From NCBI RefSeq assembly GCF_009380165.1, contig NZ_WHUF01000001.1:62001-126000 (forward strand): DNA of 64,000 bases. The letters are read 5' to 3'. Below the pieces are notes generated by a model that was given only the letters and a program-made list of their open reading frames with translations, had not been told where the DNA came from and ran no database searches. Origin of the DNA: Rugamonas rivuli. GTDB lineage: Bacteria > Pseudomonadota > Gammaproteobacteria > Burkholderiales > Burkholderiaceae_D. Of this stretch, positions 51,299 to 62,719 are shown in pieces (positions within the stretch are counted from its first letter, which is position 1; the number at the start of each line of letters is the position of its first letter). A program made the position numbers and the translations under genes.

Positions 51299-52137
51299 TG
51301 CTGAAAACTAGGATTATTACCGCTGTGATCTTGCTGGCGGTGTTGCTGCCGGTCCTGTTCTTCAACTACTTCCCTGCGTTTGCCGTCGTCGTCACGCTGT
51401 TTGTCGGCGCCGCGATGTGGGAGGGCGCGCGCCTGTTCGGCCTGGCCGAGATGCGCGCCCGCCTGGTCGGCATCGCCGGCGGCGTACTGTTTGCCGTGCT
51501 GCTGACGCACGCGGCCAAGCCGGGCGCGGTCAACGCGCTGTACGGCGCGGCCTGCCTGCTGTGGCTGATCCGCTATGCGCCGTCGCTGGGCCTGGGCCTG
51601 CCGCCGCTGGGCGGCGCGGCCAACTGGTCGCTGGCCATCACCTTCAGCTTTGCCGTGTTCGCCTGCTTCTTCGCCATCGTCGGCCTGTGCCAGCATTCGC
51701 CGCTGTACCTGCTGTCGGTGATGGTGCTGGTGTGGATCGCCGACATCGGCGCCTACTTCTCCGGCAAGGCTTTCGGCAAGCGCAAGCTGGCGCCGTCGAT
51801 CTCGCCGGGCAAATCGTGGGAAGGCGCCATCGGCGGCGGTATCGCCGTGCTGGCCATCTCCGCAGTTTCCATCGTGCTGGCCGCCGGCTCGCCGTGGTTG
51901 CAGGACACCTTCGCCTACCAGCTGCAAGCGCGCTTCGGCTGGACGCTGGCGCTGATGGTGCTGCTGGTGATCGTGGCCGCCTCGGTCATCGGCGACCTGT
52001 TCGAATCCCAACTCAAGCGCCGCGCCGGCATCAAGGACAGCAGCAACCTGCTGCCTGGCCACGGCGGCGTGCTTGACCGTATTGACGCCTTGATCCCGGT
52101 CCTGCCGCTGGCAGCGCTGATCGGCTCCTGGTTCTGA
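51298..52137 (+). CDS. cdsA: Phosphatidate cytidylyltransferase
   Basis: Makes CDP-diacylglycerol, the precursor of all phospholipids. 279 residues with about seven to eight membrane segments. [12 protein letters not shown] and the C-terminal signature [27 protein letters not shown] are intact. Coupled to uppS by TGATG; dxr follows after 11 bp. Confidence 0.97.
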
Positions 52138-52148
52138 AAGAAATCACT

Positions 52149-53342
52149 ATGCAACGCATCACCATCCTTGGCGCCACCGGCTCGATCGGCGTGTCCACGC
52201 TGGACGTGCTCGCCCGTCATCCGGAGCGCTACTCGGTCTACGCGCTGTCCGCCCACAACCGCATCGACGAACTGGCCGCCCAGTGCATCGCCTGCCGTCC
52301 CGCGCGCGCGGTGGTCGGCACGGCAGAAGGCGCCGGCCGCCTGACGGCGCTGCTGCGCGCCGCCGGCGTCAACACCGAAGTGGAATATGGCGAAGCGGCG
52401 CTGTGCAGCGTCGCCAGCGCGCCCGAAGTCGACAGCGTGATGGCGGCCATCGTCGGCGCCGCCGGCCTGGCGCCTACCTTGGCCGCGGCCCGCGCCGGCA
52501 AGAAAGTCCTGCTGGCCAACAAGGAAGCGCTGGTCATGTCCGGCCAGCTGTTCATCGACGCCGCGCACGAAGCGGGCGCAGTGCTGCTGCCTATCGACAG
52601 CGAACACAATGCGATCTTCCAGGGCATGCCGCAGTTCGGCGGCCGCGTGCCGGCGGTGCGCGACGCCAGGGCCGGCATCGCCAAGATCCTGCTGACCGCT
52701 TCCGGCGGCCCGTTCCTGACGCGCGACGTCGCCACGCTGGACGCGGTCACGCCGGAGCAGGCCTGCAAGCATCCCAACTGGTCGATGGGCCGCAAGATCT
52801 CGGTCGATTCCGCGACCATGATGAACAAGGGCCTGGAAGTGATCGAGGCCCACTGGCTGTTCGGCGCACCGGCCGAGCAGATCGAGGTGGTGATCCATCC
52901 GCAGTCGGTGATCCATTCGATGGTGTCGTATGTCGACGGTTCGGTGCTGGCGCAGTTGGGCAATCCCGACATGCGCACGCCGATCGCGCACGCGCTGGCC
53001 TACCCGGAGCGCATCGAATCGGGCGTGGCCCAGCTGGACCTGACGCAGATCGCCACGCTGCAATTCGAACGTCCCGACTTCAATCGCTTCCCTTGTCTGG
53101 CGCTGGCCTTCGACGCGCTCAAGGCCGGCGGCACCGCGCCGGCGCTGCTGAACGCGGCCAACGAGATCGCGGTGCAAGCCTTCCTCGACCTGAAGATCGG
53201 CTTCCGCCAGATCGACCGCGTGATCGCCCATGTGATGGCGGTGCTGCCGCACGGCGCGGCCCACAGCATCGAGGCGGTGATGGCGCAGGACGCCGCTGCG
53301 CGCGTCGCCGCTGAAACCTATATCGCCGGACTGGCAAAATGA
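52149..53342 (+). CDS. dxr: 1-deoxy-D-xylulose 5-phosphate reductoisomerase
   Basis: Second enzyme of the MEP isoprenoid pathway, NADPH-dependent, supplying precursors for the UppS product. 397 residues. Cofactor motif [27 protein letters not shown] and [11 protein letters not shown] are family hallmarks. The stop overlaps the rseP start (ATGA). Confidence 0.98.
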   Translation: MQRITILGATGSIGVSTLDVLARHPERYSVYALSAHNRIDELAAQCIACRPARAVVGTAEGAGRLTALLRAAGVNTEVEYGEAALCSVASAPEVDSVMAAIVGAAGLAPTLAAARAGKKVLLANKEALVMSGQLFIDAAHEAGAVLLPIDSEHNAIFQGMPQFGGRVPAVRDARAGIAKILLTASGGPFLTRDVATLDAVTPEQACKHPNWSMGRKISVDSATMMNKGLEVIEAHWLFGAPAEQIEVVIHPQSVIHSMVSYVDGSVLAQLGNPDMRTPIAHALAYPERIESGVAQLDLTQIATLQFERPDFNRFPCLALAFDALKAGGTAPALLNAANEIAVQAFLDLKIGFRQIDRVIAHVMAVLPHGAAHSIEAVMAQDAAARVAAETYIAGLAK

Positions 53343-54709
53343 ACTTCCTGCAAACCGCACTGGCCTTCATCGTCTGCCTGGGCTCCCTGATCATCTTCCA
53401 TGAGCTGGGTCATTACCTGGTGGCGCGCTGGTGCGGCGTGAAGGTGCTGCGCTTCTCGGTCGGCATGGGCAAGGTGGTGTGGTCGCGCCGCTTCGGGCCG
53501 GACCAGACCGAATGGGCCGTGTCGGCGCTGCCGCTGGGCGGCTACGTCAAGATGCTCGATGCCCGCGAGGCCGATCTCGGCGACCTGCCGCCCGAAGACC
53601 TCAAGCGCGAATTCACGCGCCAGAACGTATGGAAGCGCATCGCCATCGTGGCCGCCGGCCCTGCGGCCAACTTCCTGATCGCGATCGTGCTGTTCGCCGG
53701 CCTGTACATGCACGGCGTCGAAGAACCGACCAGCAAGATCAGCGTGCGCGCCAACGAAGCTGCTGTGCCCACCGCAGCATGGAGCGCGGGCCTGCGCAGC
53801 GGCGACGTGGTCACCGCCGTCAACGAGCAGCCGGTGGCCGTATGGTCCGAGCTGCGCTGGAACCTGATTCAATCGGCCATCGACAAAACCGAAGCCCGCA
53901 TCGCCGTCGAGCGCACGGGGCAGGGCCGCTTCACCTTCGTGCTGCCGGCCGCCGTGCTGGCGACGCTGGACCTGGAAGGCGACGTGCCCGGCAAGCTGGG
54001 TGTGGGCGTGGCCCGTCCGGCGCCGGTGGTGCAAGAAGTGGTCGCAGGCGGCCCGGCCGCGCGCGCCGGCCTGCTCAAGGGCGACCTGCTGCTGTCGGTG
54101 GATGGCACGCCGGTCGCCGACGGTATCGCCTTCATCGACATCATCCGCGCCGCCGCCGGCAAGACCGTGCAGGTGGCCGTGCGCCGCGCCGGCCAGGAGT
54201 TGGTGCTGCCCATGGTGCCGCAGGCCGAACAGGCAAAGACCGGTAAGGGAACTGTAACAGTCGGTAAGATCAGCGCTTACGTCGCGCAGCTGCCGGATAT
54301 GATCAGCGTGCCATCGTCCCCGATTGCGGCCGTCGGCAAGGCAGTGGCGCGGGTATGGGATACCTGCACCATGACGGTGAAAATGATCGGCAAGATGATC
54401 ACCGGCGAAGTCTCGCTGAAGAACGTCACCGGCCCGATCACCATCGCCGATTATGCCGGGCAGACCGCACGAATGGGCGCGGCCAGCTATTTGAGCTTCA
54501 TCGCCTTCATCAGCATCAGTTTGGGGGTAATGAATTTGCTACCAATTCCCGTTCTAGATGGGGGGCATTTGCTGTATTATTCGCTGGAAGTTTTAACTGG
54601 GCGTTCTGTGCCGGAGCGTTTTGGTGAGATTGCGCAGCGCCTGGGCATGGGTTTGCTACTGACATTAATGCTGCTGGCGGTGTTTAACGACGTCGCGCGG
54701 CTGCTGTAG
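53339..54709 (+). CDS. rseP: Site-2 zinc metalloprotease RseP
   Basis: Intramembrane protease that cleaves anti-sigma factor RseA in the envelope stress response and also trims signal peptides. 456 residues with about four membrane segments. HELGH (His21, His25) is the zinc site; two PDZ domains lie at about 115-290; [16 protein letters not shown] holds the LDG motif. Overlaps dxr at its start. Confidence 0.97.
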   Translation: MNFLQTALAFIVCLGSLIIFHELGHYLVARWCGVKVLRFSVGMGKVVWSRRFGPDQTEWAVSALPLGGYVKMLDAREADLGDLPPEDLKREFTRQNVWKRIAIVAAGPAANFLIAIVLFAGLYMHGVEEPTSKISVRANEAAVPTAAWSAGLRSGDVVTAVNEQPVAVWSELRWNLIQSAIDKTEARIAVERTGQGRFTFVLPAAVLATLDLEGDVPGKLGVGVARPAPVVQEVVAGGPAARAGLLKGDLLLSVDGTPVADGIAFIDIIRAAAGKTVQVAVRRAGQELVLPMVPQAEQAKTGKGTVTVGKISAYVAQLPDMISVPSSPIAAVGKAVARVWDTCTMTVKMIGKMITGEVSLKNVTGPITIADYAGQTARMGAASYLSFIAFISISLGVMNLLPIPVLDGGHLLYYSLEVLTGRSVPERFGEIAQRLGMGLLLTLMLLAVFNDVARLL

Positions 54710-54774
54710 CAGGCCCGCTTTTGCATTGACCATGTTTATGAGTAGTTCGTTGATTTAGCCATTGAATAACCCCA

Positions 54775-57111
54775 ATGAAATTATATTCTGACCGTATTAC
54801 TTCATCTTCCTTTCGCCGCAGCCTGATCGGCGCCGCTGTCCTGGCGCTGTGCGCCGGCAGCGCCATGGCCATCGAGCCCTTCGTCATCAAAGATATCCGC
54901 GTCGAAGGGATCCAGCGTACGGAAGCCGGTACGGTCTTCAGCTACCTGCCGGTACGCGTCGGCGAGACCTTCAACGACGACAAGTCCATCACCGCCATCA
55001 AGGCGCTGTATGCCACCGGTTTCTTCAAGGACGTCAAGCTGGAAGCCGACGGCGGCGTGCTGGTGGTGCTGGTCGAGGAACGTCCGGCCATCTCCAAGGT
55101 GGAGTTCACCGGCACCAAGGAATTTGAAAAAGACACGCTGGTCAAGGCGCTGAAAGACATCGGCGTCGGCGAGACCAAGATTTTCGACAAGGCGTCGGTC
55201 GACCGCGCCGAGCAAGAGCTCAAGCGCCAGTACCTGTCGCACGGCCTGTACGGCGTGAAGATCGTCACCACCGTCACCCCGATCGAGCGTAACCGCGTCA
55301 ACATCACCTTCGCGGTGGACGAGGGCGACATCGCCAAGATCAAGCAGATCAACATCGTCGGCAACAAGGTATTCTCGGACAAGGAGCTGAAAGACCAGCT
55401 GGCCCTGAACACCGGCGGCTGGTTCAGCTGGTACACCAAGGCCGACCAGTACTCCAAGACCAAGCTGACCGGCGATATCGAGTCGCTCAAGTCTTACTAT
55501 CTGAACCGCGGCTATATCGAGATGCAGATCGATTCGACCCAGGTGTCGATCACGCCGGACAAGAAGGACATCTACATCACGATCAACATCACCGAGGGTG
55601 AGAAGTACAAGGTCTCCGGCATCAAGTTCGAAGGCGAGACCTTCGGCCGCGAAGAGGAACTGCGCTCGCTGGTGCTGCTGCGCCAGGGCGAGACCTATTC
55701 GGGCGAACGCCTGACCGCCACCAACAAGCTGATCTCGGATCGCCTGGGCACCTTCGGCTACGCCTTCGCCAACGTCAACGCCAGCCCTGAAATCGACCAG
55801 AAGAAGCGCGAAGTCGCGTTCACCTTCTTCATCGATCCGGGCAAGCGCGCCTACGTGCGCCACATGAACATCGCCGGCAACACCACCACCCGCGACGAAG
55901 TGATCCGCCGCGAGTTCCGCCAGTTCGAATCGTCGTGGTACGACGCCAACAAGATCAAGTATTCGCGCGACCGCGTCGACCGCCTGGGCTACTTCAAGGA
56001 CGTGACCATCGACACGCCTGAAGCGCAGGGCACGTCCGACCAGGTGGACGTCAACCTGACCGTGGTCGAACGCCCGACCGGTAACTTCCAGATCGGCGGC
56101 GCGTTCTCGCAGTCGGAGAAGTTCACCTTCCAGGCGGCGATCCAGCAGGCCAACTTCGCCGGTTCGGGCACCACCGTCGGCATCGAGCTCAATACCTCGA
56201 AGTACAGCCGCACGATTTCGTTCTCGCAGACCGACCCTTACTACACCGACGACGGCATCTCGCGTTCGTACGAAGTCTACCTGCGCACGCAGCAGCCGCC
56301 GGCGCTCAACATCGGCAGCTACACCATCCGCCAGCAGGGCGGCCGCATCAGCTACGGCGTGCCGTTCTCGGAAGTCGACACCGTGTTCTTCGGTATCGGC
56401 CTGGAACGCTCGAAGATCACCACCGACGCCACCTCGCCGGTGCGCTTCAAGGATTACGTGACCAGCATCACCGGCAACAAGGACGGCATCGGTACCGCCT
56501 CCACCAACGCCGTGCCGCTGACCGCCGCCTGGGCGCGCGACAGCCGCGATTCGGCGCTGACGCCGACCGTGGGCCGCTACCAGCGCTTCAACTTCGAGCT
56601 GGACGTGGTCGGCCGCCAGAAATACTACCGCGCCGTGTATGAGCACAACTGGTTCAAGCCGCTGACGCCGAAGATCACCCTGGCACTGAAGGGCGAGATC
56701 GACTACGGCCATGGCCTGGGCAACAGCAGCTACCCTGTGTTCAAGAACTTCTACGGCGGCGGCATCGGTTCGGTGCGCGGCTACCTGAGCTCCTCGCTGG
56801 GCGCGGTCGACAATGTGTACGGCGACGCCCTGGGCGGCGCTTCGCGCGTGATCGGCAATGCCGAGCTGCAGCTGCCGTTCCCGGGTTCGGGTCAGGACCG
56901 CAGCCTGCGCTGGTTCGGTTTCCTCGATACCGGACAGGTCTACCAGGAAGGCCAGAAGATGCGCTATTCCGAGCTGCGCTACTCGTCGGGCCTGGGTATC
57001 AGCTGGATTTCGCCGGTCGGTCCGCTCAAGTTGAGTTATGCTAAGCCTTTGAACGCCAAGCCGGGCGATCGTCTGGAACGCTTCCAGTTCCAGATGGGTA
57101 CCGGCTTCTAA
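54775..57111 (+). CDS. bamA: Outer-membrane protein assembly factor BamA
   Basis: Core of the Bam complex that inserts beta-barrel proteins. 778 residues: signal peptide (to about 32), five POTRA domains (about 33-430) and a 16-strand barrel ending in an aromatic residue (…FQMGTGF). VRGY in IGSVRGYLSSS is the conserved L6 loop motif. Followed by skp, as in many Proteobacteria. Confidence 0.98.
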   Translation: MKLYSDRITSSSFRRSLIGAAVLALCAGSAMAIEPFVIKDIRVEGIQRTEAGTVFSYLPVRVGETFNDDKSITAIKALYATGFFKDVKLEADGGVLVVLVEERPAISKVEFTGTKEFEKDTLVKALKDIGVGETKIFDKASVDRAEQELKRQYLSHGLYGVKIVTTVTPIERNRVNITFAVDEGDIAKIKQINIVGNKVFSDKELKDQLALNTGGWFSWYTKADQYSKTKLTGDIESLKSYYLNRGYIEMQIDSTQVSITPDKKDIYITINITEGEKYKVSGIKFEGETFGREEELRSLVLLRQGETYSGERLTATNKLISDRLGTFGYAFANVNASPEIDQKKREVAFTFFIDPGKRAYVRHMNIAGNTTTRDEVIRREFRQFESSWYDANKIKYSRDRVDRLGYFKDVTIDTPEAQGTSDQVDVNLTVVERPTGNFQIGGAFSQSEKFTFQAAIQQANFAGSGTTVGIELNTSKYSRTISFSQTDPYYTDDGISRSYEVYLRTQQPPALNIGSYTIRQQGGRISYGVPFSEVDTVFFGIGLERSKITTDATSPVRFKDYVTSITGNKDGIGTASTNAVPLTAAWARDSRDSALTPTVGRYQRFNFELDVVGRQKYYRAVYEHNWFKPLTPKITLALKGEIDYGHGLGNSSYPVFKNFYGGGIGSVRGYLSSSLGAVDNVYGDALGGASRVIGNAELQLPFPGSGQDRSLRWFGFLDTGQVYQEGQKMRYSELRYSSGLGISWISPVGPLKLSYAKPLNAKPGDRLERFQFQMGTGF

Positions 57112-57169
57112 GGCGTCGGATAGACATTGCGATGGCATTGAGTACTAATTTTTACTTCGGAGAAACAAG

Positions 57170-57694
57170 TTGAAGACTGCGTCCGCTACCCTGACCAAAT
57201 CTCTCGCCGTGCTTGCACTGGGCTGGTGTGCATTGGCGCCGGTGCAGGCCCAGACCTCGGCCTCGCGCATCGCCTGGCTGAGCGCTGAGCGCATCTACAA
57301 CGAGTCCAAGCTGGCCAAGCTGGCCGGCGAGAAGCTGCAGGAAGAGTTCAAGAGCCGCGAGAAAGCCATGCAGGATATGGCCGCGCGCCTGAAGTCGGCG
57401 TCGGAAAAGCTGGAGAAGGACATGCCGACGCTGGCCGAAGCCGACCGCGTCAAGCGCCAGCGCGACGTGTTCGAGCTCGATAAGGAATACCAGCGCCGCC
57501 AGCGCGAGTTCCGTGAAGACCTGAGCCAGCGCACCAGCGAAGAGCGCCAGGCGATCTCGGAAAAAGCCACCAAGATCATCAAGCAGATGGCATCGGTGGA
57601 AGGCTTCGACATCGTGCTGCAGGATGCGGTCTGGGCCAGCCCGCGCATCGACATCACCGACAAAGTGCTGGCCGCGCTGGATAAAGACAAGTAA
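57170..57694 (+). CDS. skp: Periplasmic chaperone Skp/OmpH
   Basis: Trimeric chaperone that holds outer-membrane proteins in transit to BamA. 174 residues with a signal peptide (to about residue 27, APVQAQ) and a long coiled-coil region. It begins with TTG, supported by GGAGA 6 bp upstream. Lies between bamA and lpxD, the standard order. Confidence 0.95.
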   Translation: MKTASATLTKSLAVLALGWCALAPVQAQTSASRIAWLSAERIYNESKLAKLAGEKLQEEFKSREKAMQDMAARLKSASEKLEKDMPTLAEADRVKRQRDVFELDKEYQRRQREFREDLSQRTSEERQAISEKATKIIKQMASVEGFDIVLQDAVWASPRIDITDKVLAALDKDK

Positions 57695-57718
57695 AACACA
57701 TCAAGATTGGATCACCCG

Positions 57719-58774
57719 ATGGGCACTCGACTAGGGGAATTGGTCGAACGCCTCGGCGGGCAGTTGGTGGGGGACGCGAACCTGGTTGTCACCGGGATCG
57801 CGCCACTGACGGACGCCGGCGTTTCGCACATCAGCTTTCTCAGCAATAGCAAACTGCGCGCGCAGGCGCTGCAAAGCCAGGCGGCGGCACTGATCGTGTC
57901 GGCCGCCGATGACGCTTTCATCGCCGCCGGATACGAAGGCGCGCGCATCGTCACCAACAACCCGTACGTGTATTTCGCCCGCGCGGCGCAGTATTTCGAA
58001 TCCCTGACGGCCATCGTGCCGGCGCCCGGCGTACACGCCAGCGCGGTGGTGGCCGATGACGCCAGCATCGCCGCCAGCGCCCACGTGGGCGCGCGCGCGG
58101 TGATCGAAAGCGGCGCCGTGATCGGCGAGCGCGCGGTGATCGGCGCCGGCTGCTACATCGGCCGCGACGCCTTCATCGGCGAGGACACGCAGTTGTTCGC
58201 CAACGTGACCTTCCAGGCGCGCTGCGTGATCGGCAAGCGGGGCATCATCCATTCGGGCGCCGTGATCGGCACCGACGGTTTCGGTTTCGCCAACGAGGGC
58301 GGGGTCTACATCAAGATTCCGCAGACCGGGCGGGTAGTGATCGGCGACGATGTGGACATCGGCGCCAACACCACCATCGACCGCGGCGCGCTGGCCGACA
58401 CGATTCTGGAAGACGGCGTAAAGCTGGACAACCAGATCCAGATCGGCCACAACTGCCATATCGGCGCGCACACGGCGATGGCCGGCTGCGTCGGCGTGGC
58501 CGGCAGCGCGAAGATCGGCAAGTACTGTACCTTCGGCGGCGCCGCCATGGTGCTGGGGCATCTGACCATCGCCGACAAGGTGCACGTGGGCTCGGGCAGC
58601 ATGGTGTCGCGCTCCATTTTGGAGCCGGGACAGTACACGGGCTTTTATCCGCTGGCCAAGAACAGCGAGTGGGAAAAATCGGCCGCCATCGTTCGCAATC
58701 TGTCGACGATGCGCGATAAAATCCGCGCGCTGGAAAAAACAATTAAAACATTGACGAATCAAGACGAGAAATAA
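57719..58774 (+). CDS. lpxD: UDP-3-O-acylglucosamine N-acyltransferase
   Basis: Third enzyme of lipid A synthesis, adding the N-linked hydroxy-acyl chain. About 351 residues: an N-terminal uridine-binding domain, then a left-handed beta-helix of hexapeptide repeats, with the catalytic His in [16 protein letters not shown]. The start is uncertain: the ATG opening [14 protein letters not shown] aligns best with other LpxD proteins; a TTG at 57707 would add four residues. fabZ follows by 2 bp. Confidence 0.96.
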   Translation: MGTRLGELVERLGGQLVGDANLVVTGIAPLTDAGVSHISFLSNSKLRAQALQSQAAALIVSAADDAFIAAGYEGARIVTNNPYVYFARAAQYFESLTAIVPAPGVHASAVVADDASIAASAHVGARAVIESGAVIGERAVIGAGCYIGRDAFIGEDTQLFANVTFQARCVIGKRGIIHSGAVIGTDGFGFANEGGVYIKIPQTGRVVIGDDVDIGANTTIDRGALADTILEDGVKLDNQIQIGHNCHIGAHTAMAGCVGVAGSAKIGKYCTFGGAAMVLGHLTIADKVHVGSGSMVSRSILEPGQYTGFYPLAKNSEWEKSAAIVRNLSTMRDKIRALEKTIKTLTNQDEK

Positions 58775-58776
58775 TC

Positions 58777-59289
58777 ATGACGACTACCACCCCTGTTACC
58801 TCCGAATCCACCTGCACCAAGAAGTGCCTGGATATCCACGCCATCAAACAGTACCTGCCGCACCGTTATCCGCTGCTGCTGGTGGACCGCGTGCTGGACT
58901 GGGAGTCGGGCAAGACCATCACCGCGATCAAGAACGTCACCGTCAATGAGGAATTCTTCAACGGCCACTTCCCGCACAAGCCGGTGATGCCGGGCGTGCT
59001 GATGATCGAAGCGATGGCGCAAACCGCCGCCATCCTGTCCTTCCTGACCATGGACATCAAGCCGGACGAGAACTCGGTGGTGTACTTCGTCGGCATCGAC
59101 AACGCGCGCTTCAAGCGTCCGGTGGAGCCGGGCGACCAGCTGGTGATGAACGTCGAGATCCTGCGCGTCGCGCGCGGCATCTGGAAGTACAAGGCGGTCG
59201 GCACGGTCGACGGCCAGACCGCGGTCGAAGCGGAACTGATGTGCACCATCCGCAGCGCCACGGACGCCAGCCAGCCGGCAGGGAAGTAA
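58777..59289 (+). CDS. fabZ: 3-hydroxyacyl-ACP dehydratase FabZ
   Basis: Dehydrates 3-hydroxyacyl-ACP in fatty acid synthesis; competes with lipid A synthesis for the same substrate. 170 residues, somewhat longer at the N-terminus than usual. Catalytic motif [21 protein letters not shown] is intact. Packed between lpxD and lpxA. Confidence 0.97.
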   Translation: MTTTTPVTSESTCTKKCLDIHAIKQYLPHRYPLLLVDRVLDWESGKTITAIKNVTVNEEFFNGHFPHKPVMPGVLMIEAMAQTAAILSFLTMDIKPDENSVVYFVGIDNARFKRPVEPGDQLVMNVEILRVARGIWKYKAVGTVDGQTAVEAELMCTIRSATDASQPAGK

Positions 59290-59291
59290 TC

Positions 59292-60080
59292 ATGTCCAAG
59301 ATCCACGCCACCGCCATCATCGATCCGAAGGCGCAGCTCGACGAATCCGTCGAGGTGGGCCCGTATTCGGTGATTGGTCCGAACGTCGTGATCGGCCCGC
59401 GCACGGTCGTCGGTCCGCATGTGGTCATCGAGGGCAATACGACCATCGGCAGCGACAACAAGTTCTTCCAGTTCTCGTCGATCGGCGCCGCGCCGCAGGA
59501 CAAGAAGTGGAACGGCGAGCCGACCCGCCTGACCATCGGCGACCGCAACACCATCCGCGAGTTCTGCACCTTCAACACCGGCACGGTGCAGGACAAGGGC
59601 GTGACCTCGCTGGGTAACGACAACTGGATTTCGGCCTACGTCCACCTGGCGCACGACTGCCAGGTCGGCAGCAACACGATCTTCTCGAACAACGCGCAGA
59701 TCGCCGGCCACGTCGAAATCGGCGACTGGGTCATCATGAGCGGCTTCGCCAATGTGCACCAGTTCTGCAAGATCGGCGCGCACGCGTTTGTCGGCATGAG
59801 CACTTCGCTGACGCAGGACGTGCCGCCGTTCGTGCTGTTGAACGGTAATCCGGCCCAGGCCCACGGCGTCAACATCGAAGGTCTGAAACGCCGCGGCTTC
59901 ACGCGCGAGCAGATCAACGGCATCCGCACCGCCTACAAATTGATCTATCGCTCTGGCCTGACGCTGGAAGAGGCCAAGGTTGCGCTGCAAGCGGAAGAAG
60001 AAGCGACGCCGGCAGCGGCCGAGCAGATTCGTTCGATGCGCGAGTTCCTCAGCATCGCCAGCCGTGGCATCGTCCGCTGA
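59292..60080 (+). CDS. lpxA: UDP-N-acetylglucosamine acyltransferase
   Basis: First enzyme of lipid A synthesis. 262 residues, a beta-helix of hexapeptide repeats with the catalytic His in VHLAHDCQVGS and the chain-length region HGVNIEGLKRRGF. The ATG at 59292 is 2 bp after the fabZ stop. Its 3' end overlaps the lpxB start by 17 bp. Confidence 0.98.
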   Translation: MSKIHATAIIDPKAQLDESVEVGPYSVIGPNVVIGPRTVVGPHVVIEGNTTIGSDNKFFQFSSIGAAPQDKKWNGEPTRLTIGDRNTIREFCTFNTGTVQDKGVTSLGNDNWISAYVHLAHDCQVGSNTIFSNNAQIAGHVEIGDWVIMSGFANVHQFCKIGAHAFVGMSTSLTQDVPPFVLLNGNPAQAHGVNIEGLKRRGFTREQINGIRTAYKLIYRSGLTLEEAKVALQAEEEATPAAAEQIRSMREFLSIASRGIVR

Positions 60081-61254
60081 CCTGACGCCGGCCTCCGCGC
60101 CGGCTGCGCCGTCGCCGCTATCTTTGGCGCTGGTGGCGGGCGAACCGTCCGGCGACCTGCTGGCGGCACGGCTGCTGTCGGGATTGCGCCCGCATCTGCC
60201 GGAAGCGCGCTTCCACGGCATCGGCGGCGAACACATGATGGCCCAGGGCTTCGAATCGCACTGGCCCATGGACAAGCTGACCGTGCGCGGCCTGCTGGCC
60301 GTGATCCCGCGCTACCGCGAAATCAAGGGCATCCAGAACCAGCTGCGCGACCAGCTGCTGGCCGAGCGGCCGGCAGCCTTCATCGGCGCCGACTATCCGG
60401 GCTTTAACCTCGGGCTGGAAGAGCAGCTCAAGGCGGCCGGCATCCCGACCATCCACTACATCGGGCCGCAGATCTGGGCCTGGCGCGGTGGACGCATCAA
60501 GAAAATCATCCGCGCTGTGTCGCACATGCTGGTGGTGTTTCCGTTTGAAGAGGAAATCTACCGCCAGGCCGGCGTGCCGGTCAGCTATGTCGGCCATCCG
60601 CTGGCGGAGCTGATCCCGATGGTGCCGGACGAGGCGGGCGCGCGCCGCACGCTGGGCCTGGCGGAGGACGCCAATGTGGTGGCCATCATGCCGGGCAGCC
60701 GCATGTCCGAGCTCAAATACAACACGGCGGCCTTCGTCGGCGCGGCGCGGCTGCTGCTGCAGCGCGACCGCTCGCTGCGTTTCGTGGCGCCGATGGCGGG
60801 CGAGCGGCAGCGCCAGTACTTCCTCGAACTGGTGGCGCAGGCCGGCCTGCAGGACGTTGAGATACAGCTGCTGGACGGCCAGTCGCACACGGCCATCGCT
60901 GCGGCGGACGCGGTGCTGGTGGCCTCGGGCACGGCGTCGCTGGAGGTGGCGCTGTTCAAGAAGCCGATGGTGATCGCCTATCGCATGATGGAGCTGGAAT
61001 GGCAGATCCTGCGCCACTTCGGCTACCAGCCGTGGATCGGTTTGCCGAACATCCTGTCGCGCGAGTTCGTGGTGCCGGAGCTGCTGCAAAACGCGGCCAA
61101 CCCGCAGGCGCTGGCGGATGCGATGTGGAAGCAGCTGAGCGACGCGCCGCACCGCCTGCGGCTGGCGCAGCGCTTCACCGACATGCATCACAGCCTGCTG
61201 CGCAATAGCGCGGTGGAGAGCGCGGCCGCCGTGCTCAAGGTCATCAAAGCTTAA
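60064..61254 (+). CDS. lpxB: Lipid A disaccharide synthase
   Basis: Joins UDP-diacylglucosamine and lipid X into the lipid A disaccharide. About 396 residues. [31 protein letters not shown] and [12 protein letters not shown] are typical. No ATG lies between the lpxA stop and the first conserved residues; I chose the GTG at 60064 (VASSADLTP), which overlaps lpxA by 17 bp and leaves a short Ala/Pro-rich N-terminal tail. The exact start is therefore tentative. Confidence 0.96.
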   Translation: MASSADLTPASAPAAPSPLSLALVAGEPSGDLLAARLLSGLRPHLPEARFHGIGGEHMMAQGFESHWPMDKLTVRGLLAVIPRYREIKGIQNQLRDQLLAERPAAFIGADYPGFNLGLEEQLKAAGIPTIHYIGPQIWAWRGGRIKKIIRAVSHMLVVFPFEEEIYRQAGVPVSYVGHPLAELIPMVPDEAGARRTLGLAEDANVVAIMPGSRMSELKYNTAAFVGAARLLLQRDRSLRFVAPMAGERQRQYFLELVAQAGLQDVEIQLLDGQSHTAIAAADAVLVASGTASLEVALFKKPMVIAYRMMELEWQILRHFGYQPWIGLPNILSREFVVPELLQNAANPQALADAMWKQLSDAPHRLRLAQRFTDMHHSLLRNSAVESAAAVLKVIKA

Positions 61255-61274
61255 CCGTATCAACGAGAATCAAA

Positions 61275-61916
61275 GTGAATAATCAAACCCCCGGCCTGTT
61301 CGACTTCCTGCCCGACTCGCCCGATGAAATCATATGCGGCGTCGACGAGGCGGGCCGTGGTCCGCTGGCCGGCCCGGTGTACGCGGCTGCCGTGATCCTG
61401 GACGTCTCGCGGCCCATCGAAGGCCTGCGCGATTCCAAGAAGCTGACCGAAGCCAAACGCGACCTGCTGGCGCCGCTGATCAAGGCCAACGCGCTGGCGT
61501 GGGCCATCGCCGAAGCGTCGGAAGAGGAAATCGACAAGCTCAATATTCTGCAAGCGTCGATGCTGGCGATGCGGCGCGCCGTGGAGGCGCTGAGCACCGT
61601 GCCGACGCTGGCCCTGATCGACGGCAACCGCTGCCCGGTGATGAAGATCCAGAGCATCGCAGTGGTCGGCGGCGACGACAAGGTCGATGCGATTTCTGCC
61701 GCGTCGATCCTGGCCAAGACCGCGCGCGACGCCGCGCTGGTGACGCTGCACGCGCAGTATCCGCAGTACTGCTTCGACCAGCACAAGGGCTACGGCACCG
61801 CGCTGCACCTGGAGCGCTTGCGTGAGCACGGCGCGTCGCCAGTGCACCGCCGTTCGTTTGCTCCGGTGCGCAAGGTACTGGAAGAATTCGCGGCGCGAGC
61901 CGGGGGAGCAGCATGA
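61275..61916 (+). CDS. rnhB: Ribonuclease HII
   Basis: Cuts RNA, including single ribonucleotides, out of RNA-DNA hybrids. 213 residues. The catalytic pair Asp24/Glu25 lies in [20 protein letters not shown]; the later Asp is in ALIDGNRCP. It starts with GTG. Its stop overlaps the next gene's start (ATGA). Confidence 0.97.
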   Translation: MNNQTPGLFDFLPDSPDEIICGVDEAGRGPLAGPVYAAAVILDVSRPIEGLRDSKKLTEAKRDLLAPLIKANALAWAIAEASEEEIDKLNILQASMLAMRRAVEALSTVPTLALIDGNRCPVMKIQSIAVVGGDDKVDAISAASILAKTARDAALVTLHAQYPQYCFDQHKGYGTALHLERLREHGASPVHRRSFAPVRKVLEEFAARAGGAA

Positions 61917-62698
61917 AGACCATCACCTCGCGCGACAACGCGCAGTACAAAGAGCTGGTCAAGCTGGCCGGCAGTTCGCAGGCGCGCCGCAAGTCCGGCC
62001 GCACGCTGCTCGACGGCGTGCACCTGTGCCAGGCCTTCCTGCAATTGCGCGGCCTGCCGGAGCAGTGCGTGGTCAGCGAATCGGCGCTGCACAACCCGGA
62101 AGTGATGGACATCGTCGGCCAGCTGGAGGCGAAGCACGCACACGTGCTGGGATTGCCGGATGCGCTGTACAACGCCGTCAGCCAGGTCGAACATGGCGTC
62201 GGCGTGATGTTTTTGATCGAGACGCCGGAACGCGCCGTGACCGAGCCGCTGGCCGTGTCGGCGGTGCTGCTCGATAACGTGCAGGATCCCGGCAACGTCG
62301 GCTCCATCCTGCGCAGCGCGGCGGCGGCCGGCATCACCCAGGTGTATTGCAGCGCCGGTTCGGCGTTCTGCTGGTCGCCCAAGGTGCTGCGCGCGGCCAT
62401 GGGCGCGCACTTCGTGCTGGAGATTTTCGAGAACGTCGACCTGGCGGCGCTGGTGGCCGCATCCAAGGTGACGTCGCTCGCCACCAGCGGCTACGCCACC
62501 CAGCGCCTGTACGATGTCGACCTGCGCCAGCCGGTGGCGTGGCTGTTCGGCCACGAAGGGCAGGGCGTGGCGGACGATCTGCTGTCGATGGCGACCCATC
62601 AGGTGGTGATCCCGCACCTGGGCCAGGTGGAGTCGCTCAACGTCGCCGCCTGCGCGGCAGTATGCTTTTTCGAGCAAGTAAGGCAGAATCAGACATAA
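61913..62698 (+). CDS. TrmH/SpoU-family RNA 2'-O-methyltransferase
   Basis: A 261-residue SPOUT-class methyltransferase with the three family motifs: [31 protein letters not shown] and [19 protein letters not shown]. The N-terminus ([30 protein letters not shown]) is of the TsnR/RlmB-like substrate-binding kind. The exact rRNA or tRNA target is not clear. Overlaps rnhB by 4 bp. Confidence 0.94.
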   Translation: MKTITSRDNAQYKELVKLAGSSQARRKSGRTLLDGVHLCQAFLQLRGLPEQCVVSESALHNPEVMDIVGQLEAKHAHVLGLPDALYNAVSQVEHGVGVMFLIETPERAVTEPLAVSAVLLDNVQDPGNVGSILRSAAAAGITQVYCSAGSAFCWSPKVLRAAMGAHFVLEIFENVDLAALVAASKVTSLATSGYATQRLYDVDLRQPVAWLFGHEGQGVADDLLSMATHQVVIPHLGQVESLNVAACAAVCFFEQVRQNQT

Positions 62699-62719
62699 CC
62701 GCAGCTTTTGGAGCCGTAC

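Noticed and set aside
54802..57138. Long open frame antisense to bamA
   Set aside because: Shadow of bamA with no domain or leader sequence.
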